Assembly: GCA_024362935.1 (NCBI GenBank)
Contig: JANCRA010000001.1
Location: forward strand, 60,354,930 to 60,418,929
Direction of reading: 5' to 3'
DNA from: Setophaga petechia
Lineage: Eukaryota; Chordata; Aves; Passeriformes; Parulidae
DNA length: 64,000 bases
Position 1 is the first letter of the stretch, and the number at the start of each line of letters is the position of its first letter. Below, piece after piece: positions 24,701 to 37,373 of the stretch. The notes below the pieces were generated by a model. It made no database searches, was not told where the DNA came from, and was given only the letters and a program-made list of their open reading frames with translations. The position numbers and the translations under genes are program-made.

Positions 24701-27700
24701 TGGCTTTACCTGGCAACAGCAGGGACCAGAGACAGCCCATCCCCTCTGGGACTGGCTCCTCCCACGTGCACTAGCTGACCCCACCAAAAATTCCACTCAT
24801 GTTTAAAATAAGGTTCAGGCCAATAACACACAGCCCACGTTCCCAAGGGCCTGCCTGGATCTCACTTTTATCTGTGCAAATTCCCGTTCCTACCCCCAGT
24901 GCAACTATCCTGACACACGCTGGCTGCAGGATCAGAACCTGGCAAGCAGAACCCTCATTCCCAGGAAGTCATTCCCTGTTTCAAGTTACAAGGTCTTGCG
25001 CCTCCAAGGAATTTCTGAAGAATTTCTGAGTTCATTTACAAACAAGAAATGCTCTGCCCAGGGCTGTTGGTGTATTCTGCCAGCAGAGTGCCTTTCCCCT
25101 CTCATATTTTAACACTGGAGATTTCCTGTACCGTCAGTTGGTCACTGATCATCAGAGATCCCCTCCTGAGCAGAGGAGGACATTTCCCACTTGTCCTATC
25201 AATGCTGCAAGCTAACACCTGTCACAGCAGCTTCAAGGCTGATTTATCAATGGGGATGCTCAAGAAATGAACTTGATATAATAAATGTAACAGGTAACTA
25301 ATAATGAGGCCCTATCCAGGATCCAAGCAAGAGTTAAGGCAAATCTCTCTCCCTAAGTTGAAAACTACTGCAAAGATTACTCCTGCAAGATACAGCTGTC
25401 TGAAATACAGACATATTCATCCTGCTGTTACGGCTGATGGAAATATTTTTACAATTAATGACAAGAAAAACTACCTACAATTTTTTACTTTTGTAAAGGC
25501 TAAGCACAGGTCATTCCTAGATCAGGTAGATCACAGCAATTGACCTTTTTTGAGCTTCTGTCAGATGGTGGGGAGGGAAGAGGAGAGACAGAGGAGATCA
25601 TCTGACAGATGAGTCTCTCAACTTACATAGTACAGAGGAAGGAGTGGAGTGGGAGAGCTCAGACTCAAGCGATTGACTCTCTGAGTTTGCATTTCTCATG
25701 GACTTGCCCGCTGAATTGATGGAAAGAAACACAACATATGAACAAACAAAGATGAAGAGGTAGAGTGTGATCAGACTCCTCAGCAGGCACTGGCAGCAGG
25801 AGCGGCCTCTGGGGCACGGCAAGGGTGGTGACCAGTGGGATGAAGAAGCAATGGAAGAGGAGGAGTGGTGGGTGGAACTCAACCTCTCCATGTCCTCCTC
25901 CTTTGTGAAAGCTGTGTGAGGGTCAAGGACATGTGAAGGAAGAAAAAAAGAAGGCCAAAAGAAAAATAATGATAATTTAATTAGAAGCAGCAAGAACTTA
26001 GAAAATCTTTGAGCACACAAACAATGTTAATGATGTACTTTCAGGGGCAGTGTGGGTACCAAAGAACAGTTGTAAAGGTTGTAGGTGTGAGTGACTCTGT
26101 TCAGATGCCAGCGCAGATTTAACCCTGTATCTGGTACTCAGACACAACGGGCTTTGAAAGAGCTTTGGAAAAACTGTTCATAGAAATTTGAATGATTTTT
26201 AAGGAATGTCTATTCCAAAAGAAATAGTTTAAACTGCTTTCTTTCTACCATTAAATCAAATTAGGCCAACAGGTATACAATTAATTACCAATACATTAAA
26301 TATTTTGAGGCAATATGCCTTCCAGATGTATTAAGCAGCACAGGTAAATCACAATTTCTCAAATCTCTAAGTGCCTTACAGCTCAGTAATTCCCCATTGC
26401 CAAGCATGATTCTTACTAATGCTTTTGTTAATTTGTCTCTGGGGGCAAAAAGATACCATGAGAAATTCACATCTCCTGTCCATCTAACAACTTACCTTTC
26501 TGAAAATCTATGGACAAAAATAATGGTGCTATTCCATAGCATTACTTGAAAAATCAAACCCATATTACAGAGATGCTGCCCAATAGTTCCAGTCTCATTA
26601 CTACAGGAAGAAGAAATCCCACAAGCAATCCCAGAAGAAGGCATTGCCTACAGTCCAGTTCTCAGCATGTTCTTCCTGTCTTGTCCTGTCATATTCAGGA
26701 GGGATCACTGTCATGTAGATAAGCCCATGATCGATGGTTTATGTCAGAAATTTATCTTAGCAAGGAACCTGAACTACAGCTTCAAGCCATGTCAGACTCA
26801 AATGATATAATTAACTTATTGCTTGAGTTATGAAAGCTCACTGTTGTTTGGCAAGCAGTGTTTCTACTAAAAGAAATATATTCCAGTCCTGGAAGGGGTA
26901 AGTGTATATGTAAACAAGGCAAAGTTACAGACACTAAGATTTCCAGTAAATAAAAAATGAAAAGTAAGCCTGATTTTACTGTCTTCAAGTTAAATAACCT
27001 GCCTTCAAAAGTGAAAACAGGACGAGATCCTGACACGAGAGGGGAACGCTCTGTGCACCCCTGACAGACAGGAGGAGAATTTGATCCTGAGGATACATCG
27101 ATGACAGGTGATGTAAGACATTTTTAATTGCTCCCTGTCTTAATGAAGCCTAACATCCATAACATTTGGCACAGACATGCACATGCACCACAGTGCACTG
27201 GAGATGCTGTAGCCCAAAACAGACCCACAGGAGCCACACCTCTGCAGAGAGGCAAATGAACCCCCAAGAACAGAGCCCCTGGTGCAGAGCTGGATGTCTG
27301 CAGCAAAGCAAGGGGCCCTGGCTCTGTCTGTACAGCACTGGATACTGGGAACAGGAATAACACACACAGCCTCTGCAGAGCCATTCCCTGGGAGCTGTGG
27401 ATCACACTGCAGTGCCATGAACCACACACTAACACTGCTGCTCAGTTACAGCCACAGCCCCCTGCTCCTTCCCAGGAAGGACAGAGCCTCTTCCCATGCC
27501 CTACTCCATGCTGCAATGAAAAGCAAAAAGGTCTTAAACGTTCTTTATCATCTAAAGTGCAAAGCATTCCTTCTGGATCTGAACATGGTGACAAACATCC
27601 TGAGCCATCTTGAGCATACATGTAAGGACCTGGAGAATTCTCTCTCCTTCCTCTGTAATCCATTTGTTCCTATCAGTATTTTATCTCTAGTAGCTGTTGT

Positions 27701-29250
27701 TAGCCCAAAGAGAACAGCTTTCCCACTGTTCTCCTACAAAACATACATCCAGGACTCAATCTTGCTGTGGGGGGGAATAATCTTTCCTAAGTGCCTTGCT
27801 AGAGCAGGAAGCTTGAGCTTCTAAGAGGTGTCAGGGATGCAGGACTGCCTATTCCCTGAATCATTCTACAAATTAGACCCTGGGGGCACTGTTAGCTTTA
27901 ATTTATAATAAAACAGTATGAACAACAGTCTCCAGAGAAAAGATGGGAAGCGTGAGAGGAATACTAAAAAGTGAAAAAACCACAAGTTCATGAACAATTA
28001 ATAAGAGGGAAATTATATTTGTCTCTTAAATAAACAGAAAATTAAATCCTTGTACATTGCAGGGAAAGACACAAACAGGATCTTGTTCCTCAGACCTGTG
28101 CTTACTGCAAGTTCCCCTTTTCTGGTTTGGGAATACCATATATTGTGGCCATCCAACTGTATGATACTGCAGAATCACATAAAAGAATTAAGCAAATTAT
28201 TTTCATTGTTGTGTTTCTGTATAATTGTATCCCCTGAGGTACAATTCTGTGTGGTAAGCTTCACACAGAATTTTCTAAAAACCCTACTGTAATAACACTA
28301 CATTACATCACCACATGGAGGCCCTATAATTAAATTATTCATTTCATAAGCTTAGTTGCTAAACTACATCAAATAGTTTGAAGAAAGAAATACAAAGCAT
28401 TATGATTAAAGGTGAATTACACTGTGTTTTCCAACGCATCAGCTGCAGATCCCTATAACTGTTCTCTCCTTTCACAGTGACTCAAACCACCACCACTTTG
28501 TTGCATCCATTCTCCCTGTTTTATCTTACAATCACCTCTGGTCTACATTTCATCTGTACATACACCATTGTCTTTGAGGTCAAAAGCCAATCTATTCTGT
28601 TAATCAAAGACACACAAACCAAATACCCCCTTTTTCAAACCCTTTGCTATAACATAATGCTATTTAAATAGGCATGTGTAACATCACAGCAGAATGTTTA
28701 GAGCAGGGAAAAATAGAAACAAATATTATCTGTGAAGCTACAAAACCAGGTTTATAAAAAAAGTTTTGATGTCAATTTTTTTAAGAAAAAAAGAAGATTA
28801 AAATAAGTGTATGGACAGAACAAAAGGAAACCAAAAAAATACACTGGCATCTGAACAGAATAAAAATAAAAATGGTGACATGAAAAAAAAAACAAAACCA
28901 AAACCAAACCCAAAACACAAATGGCATGCTAAACATAAACTATGTGTAAAAGTTACAAAGCACTGACTTAGACATTTATAATCTACTTCTATTATTACTG
29001 GAACTAATATCTTAGTAAAAAAGCAGTAACTTTATACTCTTAATCCCAAAACATCATGGGAAATGGTGTTTTGGGAACTGAAAAATTACAGTTAAGTCTC
29101 AAACACATCTAAAGTAATTTCTTCTAAAAAAGGAAAACCACTATTCCCTCCTAAAATTCATTAGGGGTTCCTGTGTTTAATGGCCTACTGAAATACAACC
29201 ACAAAACTCATGTTACTGCTTCTCCAAACATTTCCAGCATAAAATCATAC
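18740..29250 (-). other. CAMK2D intron 17 (10.5 kb, longest between recognised exons)
   Basis: It contains the candidate membrane-anchor exon (25627-25911) and a possible donor or 12-nt microexon at 26496-26507. No transposon was recognised in the rest, which is unusual for its length and leaves room for conserved regulatory sequence. An A/C-rich simple stretch lies at 28880-28920. Confidence 0.75.
25627..25911 (-). CDS. Candidate membrane-anchor exon in CAMK2D intron 17, 285 nt
   Basis: This 285-nt stretch is open throughout and flanked by a good acceptor (a CTTTTTTTCTTCC tract about 40 nt upstream, ending CCTCACACAG) and a consensus donor GTAAGT. It starts and ends in phase 1, as exons 17 and 18 require, so it can join exon 18 in frame. 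An ATG at 25891-25889 in strong context (G at -3, G at +4) is in frame. From it the product would be about 88 residues before the hub: a Ser/His-rich head, a basic Cys-rich stretch (CPRGRSCCQC), a hydrophobic span at about residues 39-58 (LITLYLFIFVCSYVVFLSI), then a Ser-rich tail. Joined to exons 18-20 this gives about 222 residues, a membrane-anchored hub without kinase. It recalls alpha-KAP of CAMK2A in layout but sits at a different splice junction. It could instead be a cassette in the full kinase, or a chance open frame. Confidence 0.5.
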
Positions 29251-29299
29251 CTTTCACATCCTCATCTTCAATGGTCGTGTTGGAACTCTCTGTAGATTC
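29251..29299 (-). CDS. CAMK2D: CAMK2D exon 17 (constitutive linker), 49 nt
   Basis: It encodes ESTESSNTTIEDEDVK and one base of Ala, the Ser/Thr-rich acidic end of the linker present in all major delta isoforms. Phase in is 0 and phase out is 1. The acceptor is CTTCTCAACAG and the donor GTATGA. The next annotated exon (18) is 10.5 kb away. The candidate membrane-anchor exon in between has the same phase 1 at both ends. Confidence 0.96.
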
Positions 29300-31827
29300 C
29301 TGTTGAGAAGTGAATATGAGTCAAATGTAGAAAACAAGGCAAGCCTTACTTGCGTGCCTAGGAAAATGACAGGATTAGTTACAGGAATCATGCAAAGCCT
29401 TGAAGCAGGGTGGGATGTCATTCACAAACAAATGGTCACACACTGATTGAGACATTTCCACCTGAAATGGATGTCAAACATTGCCATTCTCCACAGGAGG
29501 GAACAGAAACACAATTCCTGCACCCTGATGCTTTTACTTCACAGGAATGTACAGGAAAGTTTTTTTCTTTAACATCCAACTCTACAAAGTCCGTCTGAAA
29601 TGTATGAATTACCTCAGCCAAGTAGGAGTGCTTGCCATTTTAAGCTTAGTGATTAAACCAACTGTGCAAAATAAGTCATTCCATTCCAATTCCACCTTCC
29701 AAATATGCAGGCTTCCACAAGCTACAATTTACAACCAATTTCCTGCCTGTGTGACTTATGCAATGTATGACAAATGACAATTATTCAAGTGACAGTGATC
29801 TGAAGCATATTGGATCAGATTATCTCATGTTTATATTAGTTTTTGTGATTTTTTTTTTAAGGAGATGAAGAATTGATGAAAGTATGTTAAGAACTTTGAC
29901 AAACTAAGGCATCTTTGTAGCAGTATTCTTCAACCAACCAGTCATGCAGAGGAATGACTCATCTATCAGACAGTTTATTCTTAAGCCATCACACTTAAAA
30001 AGGCAAGGATATTGTATCTCAGTCTTTCTTTAATTACCAGAAACATTAAATATAATGGGTAAATTCAACAGGGCACTGTCAAATCTAACAGCTGCAGAGA
30101 GCTGGAAAGTTTTAAGCTAGATGGTTTTTTTAATCTCTGTACTCTCTTGAAAAGTAAAATTTTTTTGTTTTGCAGGTCAATAAACTAAAAAGATTAACTG
30201 ATCTGTTTTTATCTGACACAGAAGACAGGACTGGTATTGTATTTAATTCTTTTAAGGATTTACAATTACATCATGAAAGGTAAATTTGCCAGTGCCCTTC
30301 ATTTACTGTGTCCTCACAAGGCTGAGCCAAAGGAATGTTCAAGAGGGCTAATGCATTACTCAGACCTTCCAAACCCAAATGTGCATTGATAAGTCAAACT
30401 AGAGGAATTAAGTCACACACAAACAAAACTGAACGAGCCACCATGCTGCCCCTGCCCTGGCTGTGTTAGACATTCCACTCTACACGGACGTATCATGCTC
30501 TAGCACTTCAAATATTAGATAAAGTACTTACAAGTGAACAAAACCCTCACACAAATATGAGTTGTAAACACCATGCAAAGCTCACAGGGCAGATGTAGCC
30601 TCTAACACTGAAGCATCCACTCCAGTTGCCATACTACAAGGATCAGTCTTTCAGATAAATTTAGGAGGAACTCTCCACATTAAGGGGTTTGTTTGTTTTG
30701 CTGTGACCTTTTGGGACATTGAGTATCTCAGTTGTTGAGATAATGTAATAAAATCAAGTAGATGTAGTCATGCCAATATTTTATCTGTGTTTTCTGGGCT
30801 TTAGTGGACTTCAGCGATAAAGATCAGCCTGCTGTTCAAACACAGGCTGCTGGTGGCCTATGAGTTTCAACCTGGGGAGCTCAGAGAGTAGTAACATGAA
30901 AACACAAGTTCTGTGTTGGACAGATGCAGGGGACATAAAGGATTGGGACACACAAGCACAACACACACCATCAGCACTTCCATGCTTGAGGAATGGCTGC
31001 ATGCGTTATGTCGTCACTCAGATCCACTCCTTCTCTTATGAAATAACCACAGGGAGTTAAGACTAGATAAAAGGGATGTGAATTAAATCAGCACTGCAAA
31101 CAGTGAAATTCTCGTTGAAGCATACATTCCTTTCAGGAAACCTAGGAACATGTGTTAATGTAAATGATGGTATTTCCTGGCCCTTTTCAAGTCCATGCAT
31201 GAAAAAAACAAAACAAAACATGTTTTAGGGATCAGCTGCCAGACGCAAACATCACAATACATGAGAAAAAGAAAAGAGCATGAAGAAAACATGTAAAAAT
31301 CAAAAGACCTCTTTGTCACTTGAAATGTGAAATTTTTTTGGAAACTGCCCAGCGATATTATGGAAGAAAACCAAAGTCCTGTGCAAAGACACGTCATGAC
31401 ACAGAGTATAAGCATGCTGAGAAACAGCAGATGGAATAAACGGAAATGACATCTTTGTCTGAGTGACGACTGCACGTAAAACTTGCTGGGATCATCTCAC
31501 CACACTCTGAGAACAGCACTCTTAGGTTTCCCTTAGACTGCAGCATTTTTGGCTGAAATGAGAAAGATCCCCTGCTCCCTGGGCTGGGCTGCACAGGGCA
31601 CTGAACTCTGCCCATTGCTACCGACTCCCCCAAGAGCTTCGGGAGCTCAGAAGCAGCAGGACGCACGCAGCAGATGGACGTGGATGAAAACAGAGAGACA
31701 CTGGGTGTACAAACGCAGGAATGAGATTTTCCTTCACAAATCCTTGGAATGGCCCTACTGCGCTGAGGAATAGTGGATGGAATGTGTGGTGTGGAAAAGC
31801 AAGATGGAGTTGATTCTTTCTGAATAC
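29300..31827 (-). other. CAMK2D intron 16
   Basis: 2.5 kb, AT-rich. Hydrophobic open frames on the minus strand (31155-31475) reflect T-rich sequence and lack splice context. Nothing supported. Confidence 0.7.
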
Positions 31828-31869
31828 CTTATTTCCATCAGGGTTGTGGATTACTGTAGTTTGGGGCTC
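31828..31869 (-). CDS. CAMK2D: CAMK2D exon 16, alternative linker exon, 42 nt
   Basis: It encodes EPQTTVIHNPDGNK, the insert of the delta-9 isoform and part of delta-A. It is a phase 0-0 cassette. The acceptor is TTGTTCTCGCTCAG and the donor is GTATTC, again weak, which fits regulated inclusion. Confidence 0.95.
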
Positions 31870-33476
31870 CTGAGCGAGAACAAAATAAAGAGAGAAAGAG
31901 TTCCCATTGGTAAATACATTTTCATTGGTGTGAGGGAGCGCAAGAAGAGCCAGCTCACAAATGCTGAACACTGACAAGAGTTAAAACAAATGTTAACTGT
32001 CGCCAGGGGGTGAAACTGGATGTCTCTAACACAGATTACCTCAACAGCAAGCCAGCAAAAAAGGCCATCTCACCTAATGCAGCAGCATGCAGAGACCTTA
32101 TTCAGGACTGGGGTGTGCAGGGCTTTGAAGCTCTGGGGACCTGCAGAGGCTCTTCTGGATGAGAGCAGGCCAAATGCTCTGTGGGCTTTCCTGTCTGAAC
32201 CTGGACAGGTAGGGCAGTCACAAATCTTTAAGCCTTAATAACTTCGCTTTAATCATGTCTGCTTGTATTCGCATGAAGTGATCTAACTGAAATACAGTGG
32301 AATTGATAAGGATTAAGGATGACTACCCCTAGACATTACCATGGTTTGAAATGTGTGGATTGCTCTCAACTCCTGCCTTGGCAGAGCTGCATAAAACCAA
32401 GTGCGAGAGATCTTTGTGCCATTTAAAAGTGTAATTTCCCCAAATGTTTTAACTTATTTAAAAAAAGGTTCAAAAATCTTTGAAATGGCAGCCAGCATGC
32501 TTTCAGTATGGGCCATTGGGCACTGCTCTGTCTGGGAACAAACTGCCAAAAACTCCTGCATGCAACCTGCTGACTCAGCCTTAGGAAGAACTTACTGTAT
32601 GCCTCAGTGCCAGCTGCTCAAAAAAATTGCAGAGGAAAAATGCTTCCAAATGTGTATGAATTATCCCATTTTCGAAGTTTCATATGTGCATGGGAAACAA
32701 CGAAGTCACAACACGACGTACATTAGCACTGGCATTTACACTGGTGAGCCCCGTGATACACAGGTGCTTTAGAAATAGGGCTATTAATAAAAGCCAGACT
32801 ACAGTAAACATCCAGGAACATCAATTGGATTTGGAATATGCCCTTAGCAGAGCTTATTAATGAATAATGTCTCCTGCTGATTTAAATGGAAGAGAAACAA
32901 GCAAAATGTTTAGCTCAAGATGCCTCTTGATCCCAGAGATGTCTTGCAAAGTCCTGCTGAGTTTCAGGAAATATGGAATGAAAATCTGAATAAGGTCTGT
33001 TTCATGGCAGCCTAGTAATAATCCTGTTAGCTCTCCTGGATGTCAACACTTTAACTAAGACAAAGCTGAGAAAATAATAGAGCTGGTTTTAAAAGATTTT
33101 GTTGGTGCAAAAGGTTAGCATTAGAAGGTGGCAACAGTCATCAGGCAAAGAGCTAAGAGCAACACCAAGCGCATTCTACTCACTTTCTGGCACAGCATGC
33201 AAAAAATTCAGCTACGGTTACAAATGCTACGACTCTACCGCATCCAGCTTCCATTTAACATTTTCTGTCAATAAACACGCTCTAATGGGTTTCCTCACAA
33301 AAAAAAGACAGCACAATTCAAACAAAAAGGTTTTCCAAAACCTGTTTTTAGAAAGCAAACAGAATAAATGCATGAAAAAGCAAAAAAGAAGAAAAGAAAG
33401 AAAAAAAAAAAGGAAGAACAAACAGAAGACAGTCAAAAACTTCCAGATAGCATGAGAAGGAAAATTCCAGGTATAC
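31870..33476 (-). other. CAMK2D intron 15
   Basis: 1.6 kb. A purine-rich A/G stretch at 33376-33415 lies about 60-100 nt past the exon 15 donor and is pyrimidine-rich in the transcript, so it could bind PTB-type splicing repressors. Otherwise nothing. Confidence 0.7.
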
Positions 33477-33536
33477 CAGCGCCGGGGTAGGAATATTTTC
33501 CTTGGGGCTGGTTACCACGTTGGTTTTGTTGTTTAT
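33477..33536 (-). CDS. CAMK2D: CAMK2D exon 15, alternative linker exon (delta-A), 60 nt
   Basis: It encodes INNKTNVVTSPKENIPTPAL. With exon 16 this is the insert of the neuronal/cardiac delta-A isoform, which acts at T-tubules and in neurons. It is a phase 0-0 cassette. The acceptor is CATACCTACAG and the donor is the sub-optimal GTATAC. The Thr at position 5 differs from the Ala I expect in mammals. Confidence 0.94.
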
Positions 33537-36500
33537 CTGTAGGTATGCAGAAAACAGAAACAGACAGGCCTTAGAACTCGCGGTAGGCACCGTATCTATA
33601 TCTCTGCACACAACATCTATAGACAGGTATCAGTATCTATAGATAGATATAGATATGGAAATAAAGAATACAGAAAGATGAACTTAGGAACTTGCAGGAA
33701 CACTGACACTAACTCCAGCAGCTGGCTGGCAGCTCCTCCCCATGCGCTGCCAGAGCCCTGCACCAAGGTCTAGATAAGGGATGGATGAGTTGAGCTGAGA
33801 CACTTAGCAGAGAGCCCTTAAGCAGCAGCTAAGTAGGTCTAAGAAGAATAAAGAATTAAAGTCCTAAATAGTCACTGCCATTTCGTGACATGCAATGGTG
33901 TTCAGTCATTGCACCCAATAGTTCTTTATTTCTAATGAATTATCCCTGTCATAAATAACATCTGAGTATTTGTAGTGCTTCAAGAATCTGTAATTTGTTC
34001 TACTGGCTTCTGATTCCACTTTGGAATAAATGTGACTGAGGCTAGAAAGAGACTTGTGCCCCTTGAGCTTTTGTGGTGCTATTTTTAGCAGAAAATCACT
34101 GGCAGCTTCTCAGTGCTGATACTGTGACTTGGAAGCACCAGGTTTTCCACTATGGTACCTGTAGCCTTACTCCAGCCATCAGCACCTCTCTGTTTAACTT
34201 CACATATAGGTCCTCATGATATCTCTTATGCTTAGCATAGTGCTACACCTTCTGGTTTTTATCTGTACAAAATATTAATTCAAATTAAACTGCTCAGCAG
34301 GAAGTTTCAAAGTATCTGATCCTTTAAATCCATTTTTTAAGATTTAACTTTCATTAATACCATGGAGTATGGGAAGAACAGAAATACTAAAAATAATGTA
34401 GTGAGCCACTTTTTACAAGCACTAAGAAGCAAGATTGAAGTATTGTCAAACTGGTTTGAAAGATGTATTTTTTCCTCTCTCAATAATGAGGAAAAAATAT
34501 TATGTACATTTTGGTCATATCTAATTTTAACAAGGGTGGTCCAAAGCATCATGCAGAACTAGGTGTATAGATATATATGATCTGAAAAGACTTTAATCCA
34601 AAAAAACAAGTTCTACTGAACCTTCTAGTTGGAGTACTTAGTAGTAAGTGTGCAAAGCAAAACAAGAAATGCCTGAAATTGTTTTGTTAATGGATTTTCC
34701 TAAAAATGTAATTAACTTTATGGAATGGAAAGAAATGAAATTCACAGACTCCATGTCCTCAGTACTTTATGATGATTATTTTACTTTGGGCCAGGCATGG
34801 CAGCTGACTTGTGGATTTCAGGAACTGAACCTGCAGCTGAAGTGAATCTTAGGAAACGTTTAAATTATGAAAATGTCCACAGGATTTGTAGTAATGAATT
34901 ACAGACTGCACATTTGCTAATTTTTAACCAGTATTTAACTGGCTTTGAAGAATATAAAGTAGTTTTGTTAGTGAATCAGGGAACATTATGTAGACACTAA
35001 ATGTTATTTAATAATACTTGTGATAGATATTGTTTTCCCACATAGAATAAAAATAAGTTTCTTTGATTTAAAAGCAAAGTTCATGATGCTGTACAGCAGG
35101 AGGACGAGGAGCAGTTATTTTTTAAACAATGATCTTTCTGCAGAAATCGTCATTAAGAGAACATATGAGTCAGTATTGAGATGCAATTGATTATGCCCTT
35201 ACTTGGCTTACTCATTGCCAAATAAATTTCATTTCTCTATGCACAATTACAGCTGTAAACTGAAGGATTGTCTGAAGTCAGGATAGGGAGAGAACAAACA
35301 CCTTTGAGCATAAAGTCTTCCACGGGGAGATTTAAGTACTGGCAAGTATTTTACTTGCTTTGGTATTTATGGGATTCTGAGACGGGCAGAACCCTGAACT
35401 CCTTACTCAGGAAAAAACTTTAAAGAAAACCTCACCCATTTCAGTAAATGAAAGTTCTACTGGAGATCTGTATAAGAGTGGGAACACAAAAAAAGCAGCT
35501 TGACAGCAGACTAAACCTTCCAAGCAAGACAAAATTTGCATATTGCACAGCATAACTACAGATTCATATTTTTTTGTCAGTGCAGTCATTAAGAGACTAG
35601 ATTAAAAAGACCCTAGCAAAAAGCAAATAGACATAAAGGAAAAACATAAAGAAAGAAATGAAGATTTCACCAGATTTCATACAGTCCTATTCAGTAGCAG
35701 CTCAATACAAAAACCCAAGCGGTATCCCAAACGAGTGCTCATAGAGAAAACAGGCTAGTCAAAGTTCAATTCCAATTTTGCCTGAGTAAGGAGAGCAGGC
35801 TTTGGTCCATACTCCCTTGGTGAAAGCCCTATGAAAATAAACAATATTCATTACAGCTACTGCTGTAAACTGCAGGAAATCTATTCAAAACTTCTTCAGT
35901 GAGATATTGAGAATCCAGCACTCGTCAGGAAGAGAGAGAGAACATGATTCAAAATACAGTTATTTCTTCCATGTAAACAGAACTTGGTAAAATCCTTTGT
36001 AACTTTGCAAGAAAACAGCAATAAGCTGTACATGTTTTCTCTCTCACAGAAAGAGACATTAATCTAGGAACACATGGTGCATCTTGCATGTATTTCTAAC
36101 ACCGAAGGGAAACCACTCCAAAAGGATTTACATTATTGTCATGTGAAACAGTTCCTTCAAAGCTGATTTGTGCTTAATCAGTGTCCTTCTGTTTGTTGTG
36201 AAGGAGAATGTTTTATTGCTGCATTGCTTGCCAGAAGTCACTTTGAGGTGTGACAGTAATGCAGGACAGACACACATGCACTCCAAACAGCTGGGCACAA
36301 CTCTAGTATCCTGATTGGCCTTTTTTCCATAGAATATGAAAATATTTTAACTAATAAGGCCTGTATCTTGGGGCTTTACCTTTCACACACTACTTCTGTA
36401 CCAAAGACTTAACGCACACCTGAGGTTTGGGATCCTGGCAATAACCACACTGCACCTTCCCAGCGCCCTTCCTTTGGATGCTGTGGCTCCTGCCACTGGA

Positions 36501-37340
36501 ATTCTGCATTCACCCAAGGAACAGAGGATTTACCTACAGAACTGCACGGCTGCTGAGGCCTGACCAGCAGTTTTTGCTTCCCAAGGAGAGTTGGCTTCCC
36601 AATGAAAGGTGTGGATGAGGGCCCTTTGCCTTCTCTCTGCTGGCAGCAGCAGGCAGAGCCCATCCTCACGAGCACCTCAAAGGTCACATTCAAAACCACC
36701 ACCAACAGCAAGAGAGGAAGTTACCGTGTGGGGTCACGGAGCCCAAATGAACACAAGACTGGAGAGTAGGTTGAGGAGGAAGGAAAGTTATTGAGACTGT
36801 CAGCTGGGACACCTTGGGACACAGCCCTGAGCTGCAGAGCAAGCTAGCTGGGAAACTAGTGTGGGAAGGCTGGGAAATGGGCTTTTTTACTCCTGAGCAT
36901 TTAGCATGGCATCTTGGGCTACAGTGACTCAATTAATGAAGTACCGTATCACTGTGTAACTTGTTTTGTGTTACATTTTACAATATTAATATTATTAGCT
37001 TTTGAAATAAGGAGGTTTTAAAAACAAAGAGAAGGCTGTTACAAGATTACTATTTTGTTACTATTCTTATTTACTAAGAACAGCTGCATTGGCTGATGTT
37101 ACATCTACTTTTTTGGCTTTTTATGTCCCCAGGTTAAAAAAAAGTGAAGACTTGCTTGAAAGAATGGCTTAACAATTCACTGTGGACGGCATATAGCAAC
37201 TGCAGGCTTAAAATTCACAAGGTTGTACTTTAAAGTCTTGCAGTTCTCACAGTAAGTTAACAAAGCTAAATGCAACTGTTTGATTTCTAAGTGTGAACGT
37301 TTCACAGGAGGAAAAAAAATCTGTCGATAAAGATCCTCAC
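33537..37340 (-). other. CAMK2D intron 14
   Basis: 3.8 kb. Holds the TATCTATAGA-type repeat near its 3' end. No coding sequence recognised. Confidence 0.7.
33600..33660. repeat. TATCTATAGA-type simple repeat upstream of exon 15
   Basis: Imperfect units of TATCTATAGATA on the plus strand, 65-125 nt before the acceptor of exon 15 in gene sense. Confidence 0.7.
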
Positions 37341-37373
37341 CATCATCTGAACACTCGAACTGGACTTCCTTTT
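37341..37373 (-). CDS. CAMK2D: CAMK2D exon 14, alternative nuclear-localisation exon, 33 nt
   Basis: It encodes KRKSSSSVQMM. With Lys328 of exon 13 this makes KKRK, the nuclear localisation signal of the delta-B isoform. The Ser directly after it (Ser332 region) is the known CaMKI/CaMKIV site that masks the signal when phosphorylated. It is a phase 0-0 cassette that can be skipped without frame loss. The acceptor AATTCTGAATTCAG-like region has a modest pyrimidine tract, as expected for a regulated exon. The donor is GTGAGG. Confidence 0.94.

Noticed and set aside
31155..31475. 106-codon hydrophobic minus-strand open frame in intron 16
   Set aside because: Hydrophobicity follows from T-rich sequence; no acceptor-donor pair in phase with exons 16 or 17 was found, unlike the candidate at 25627-25911.
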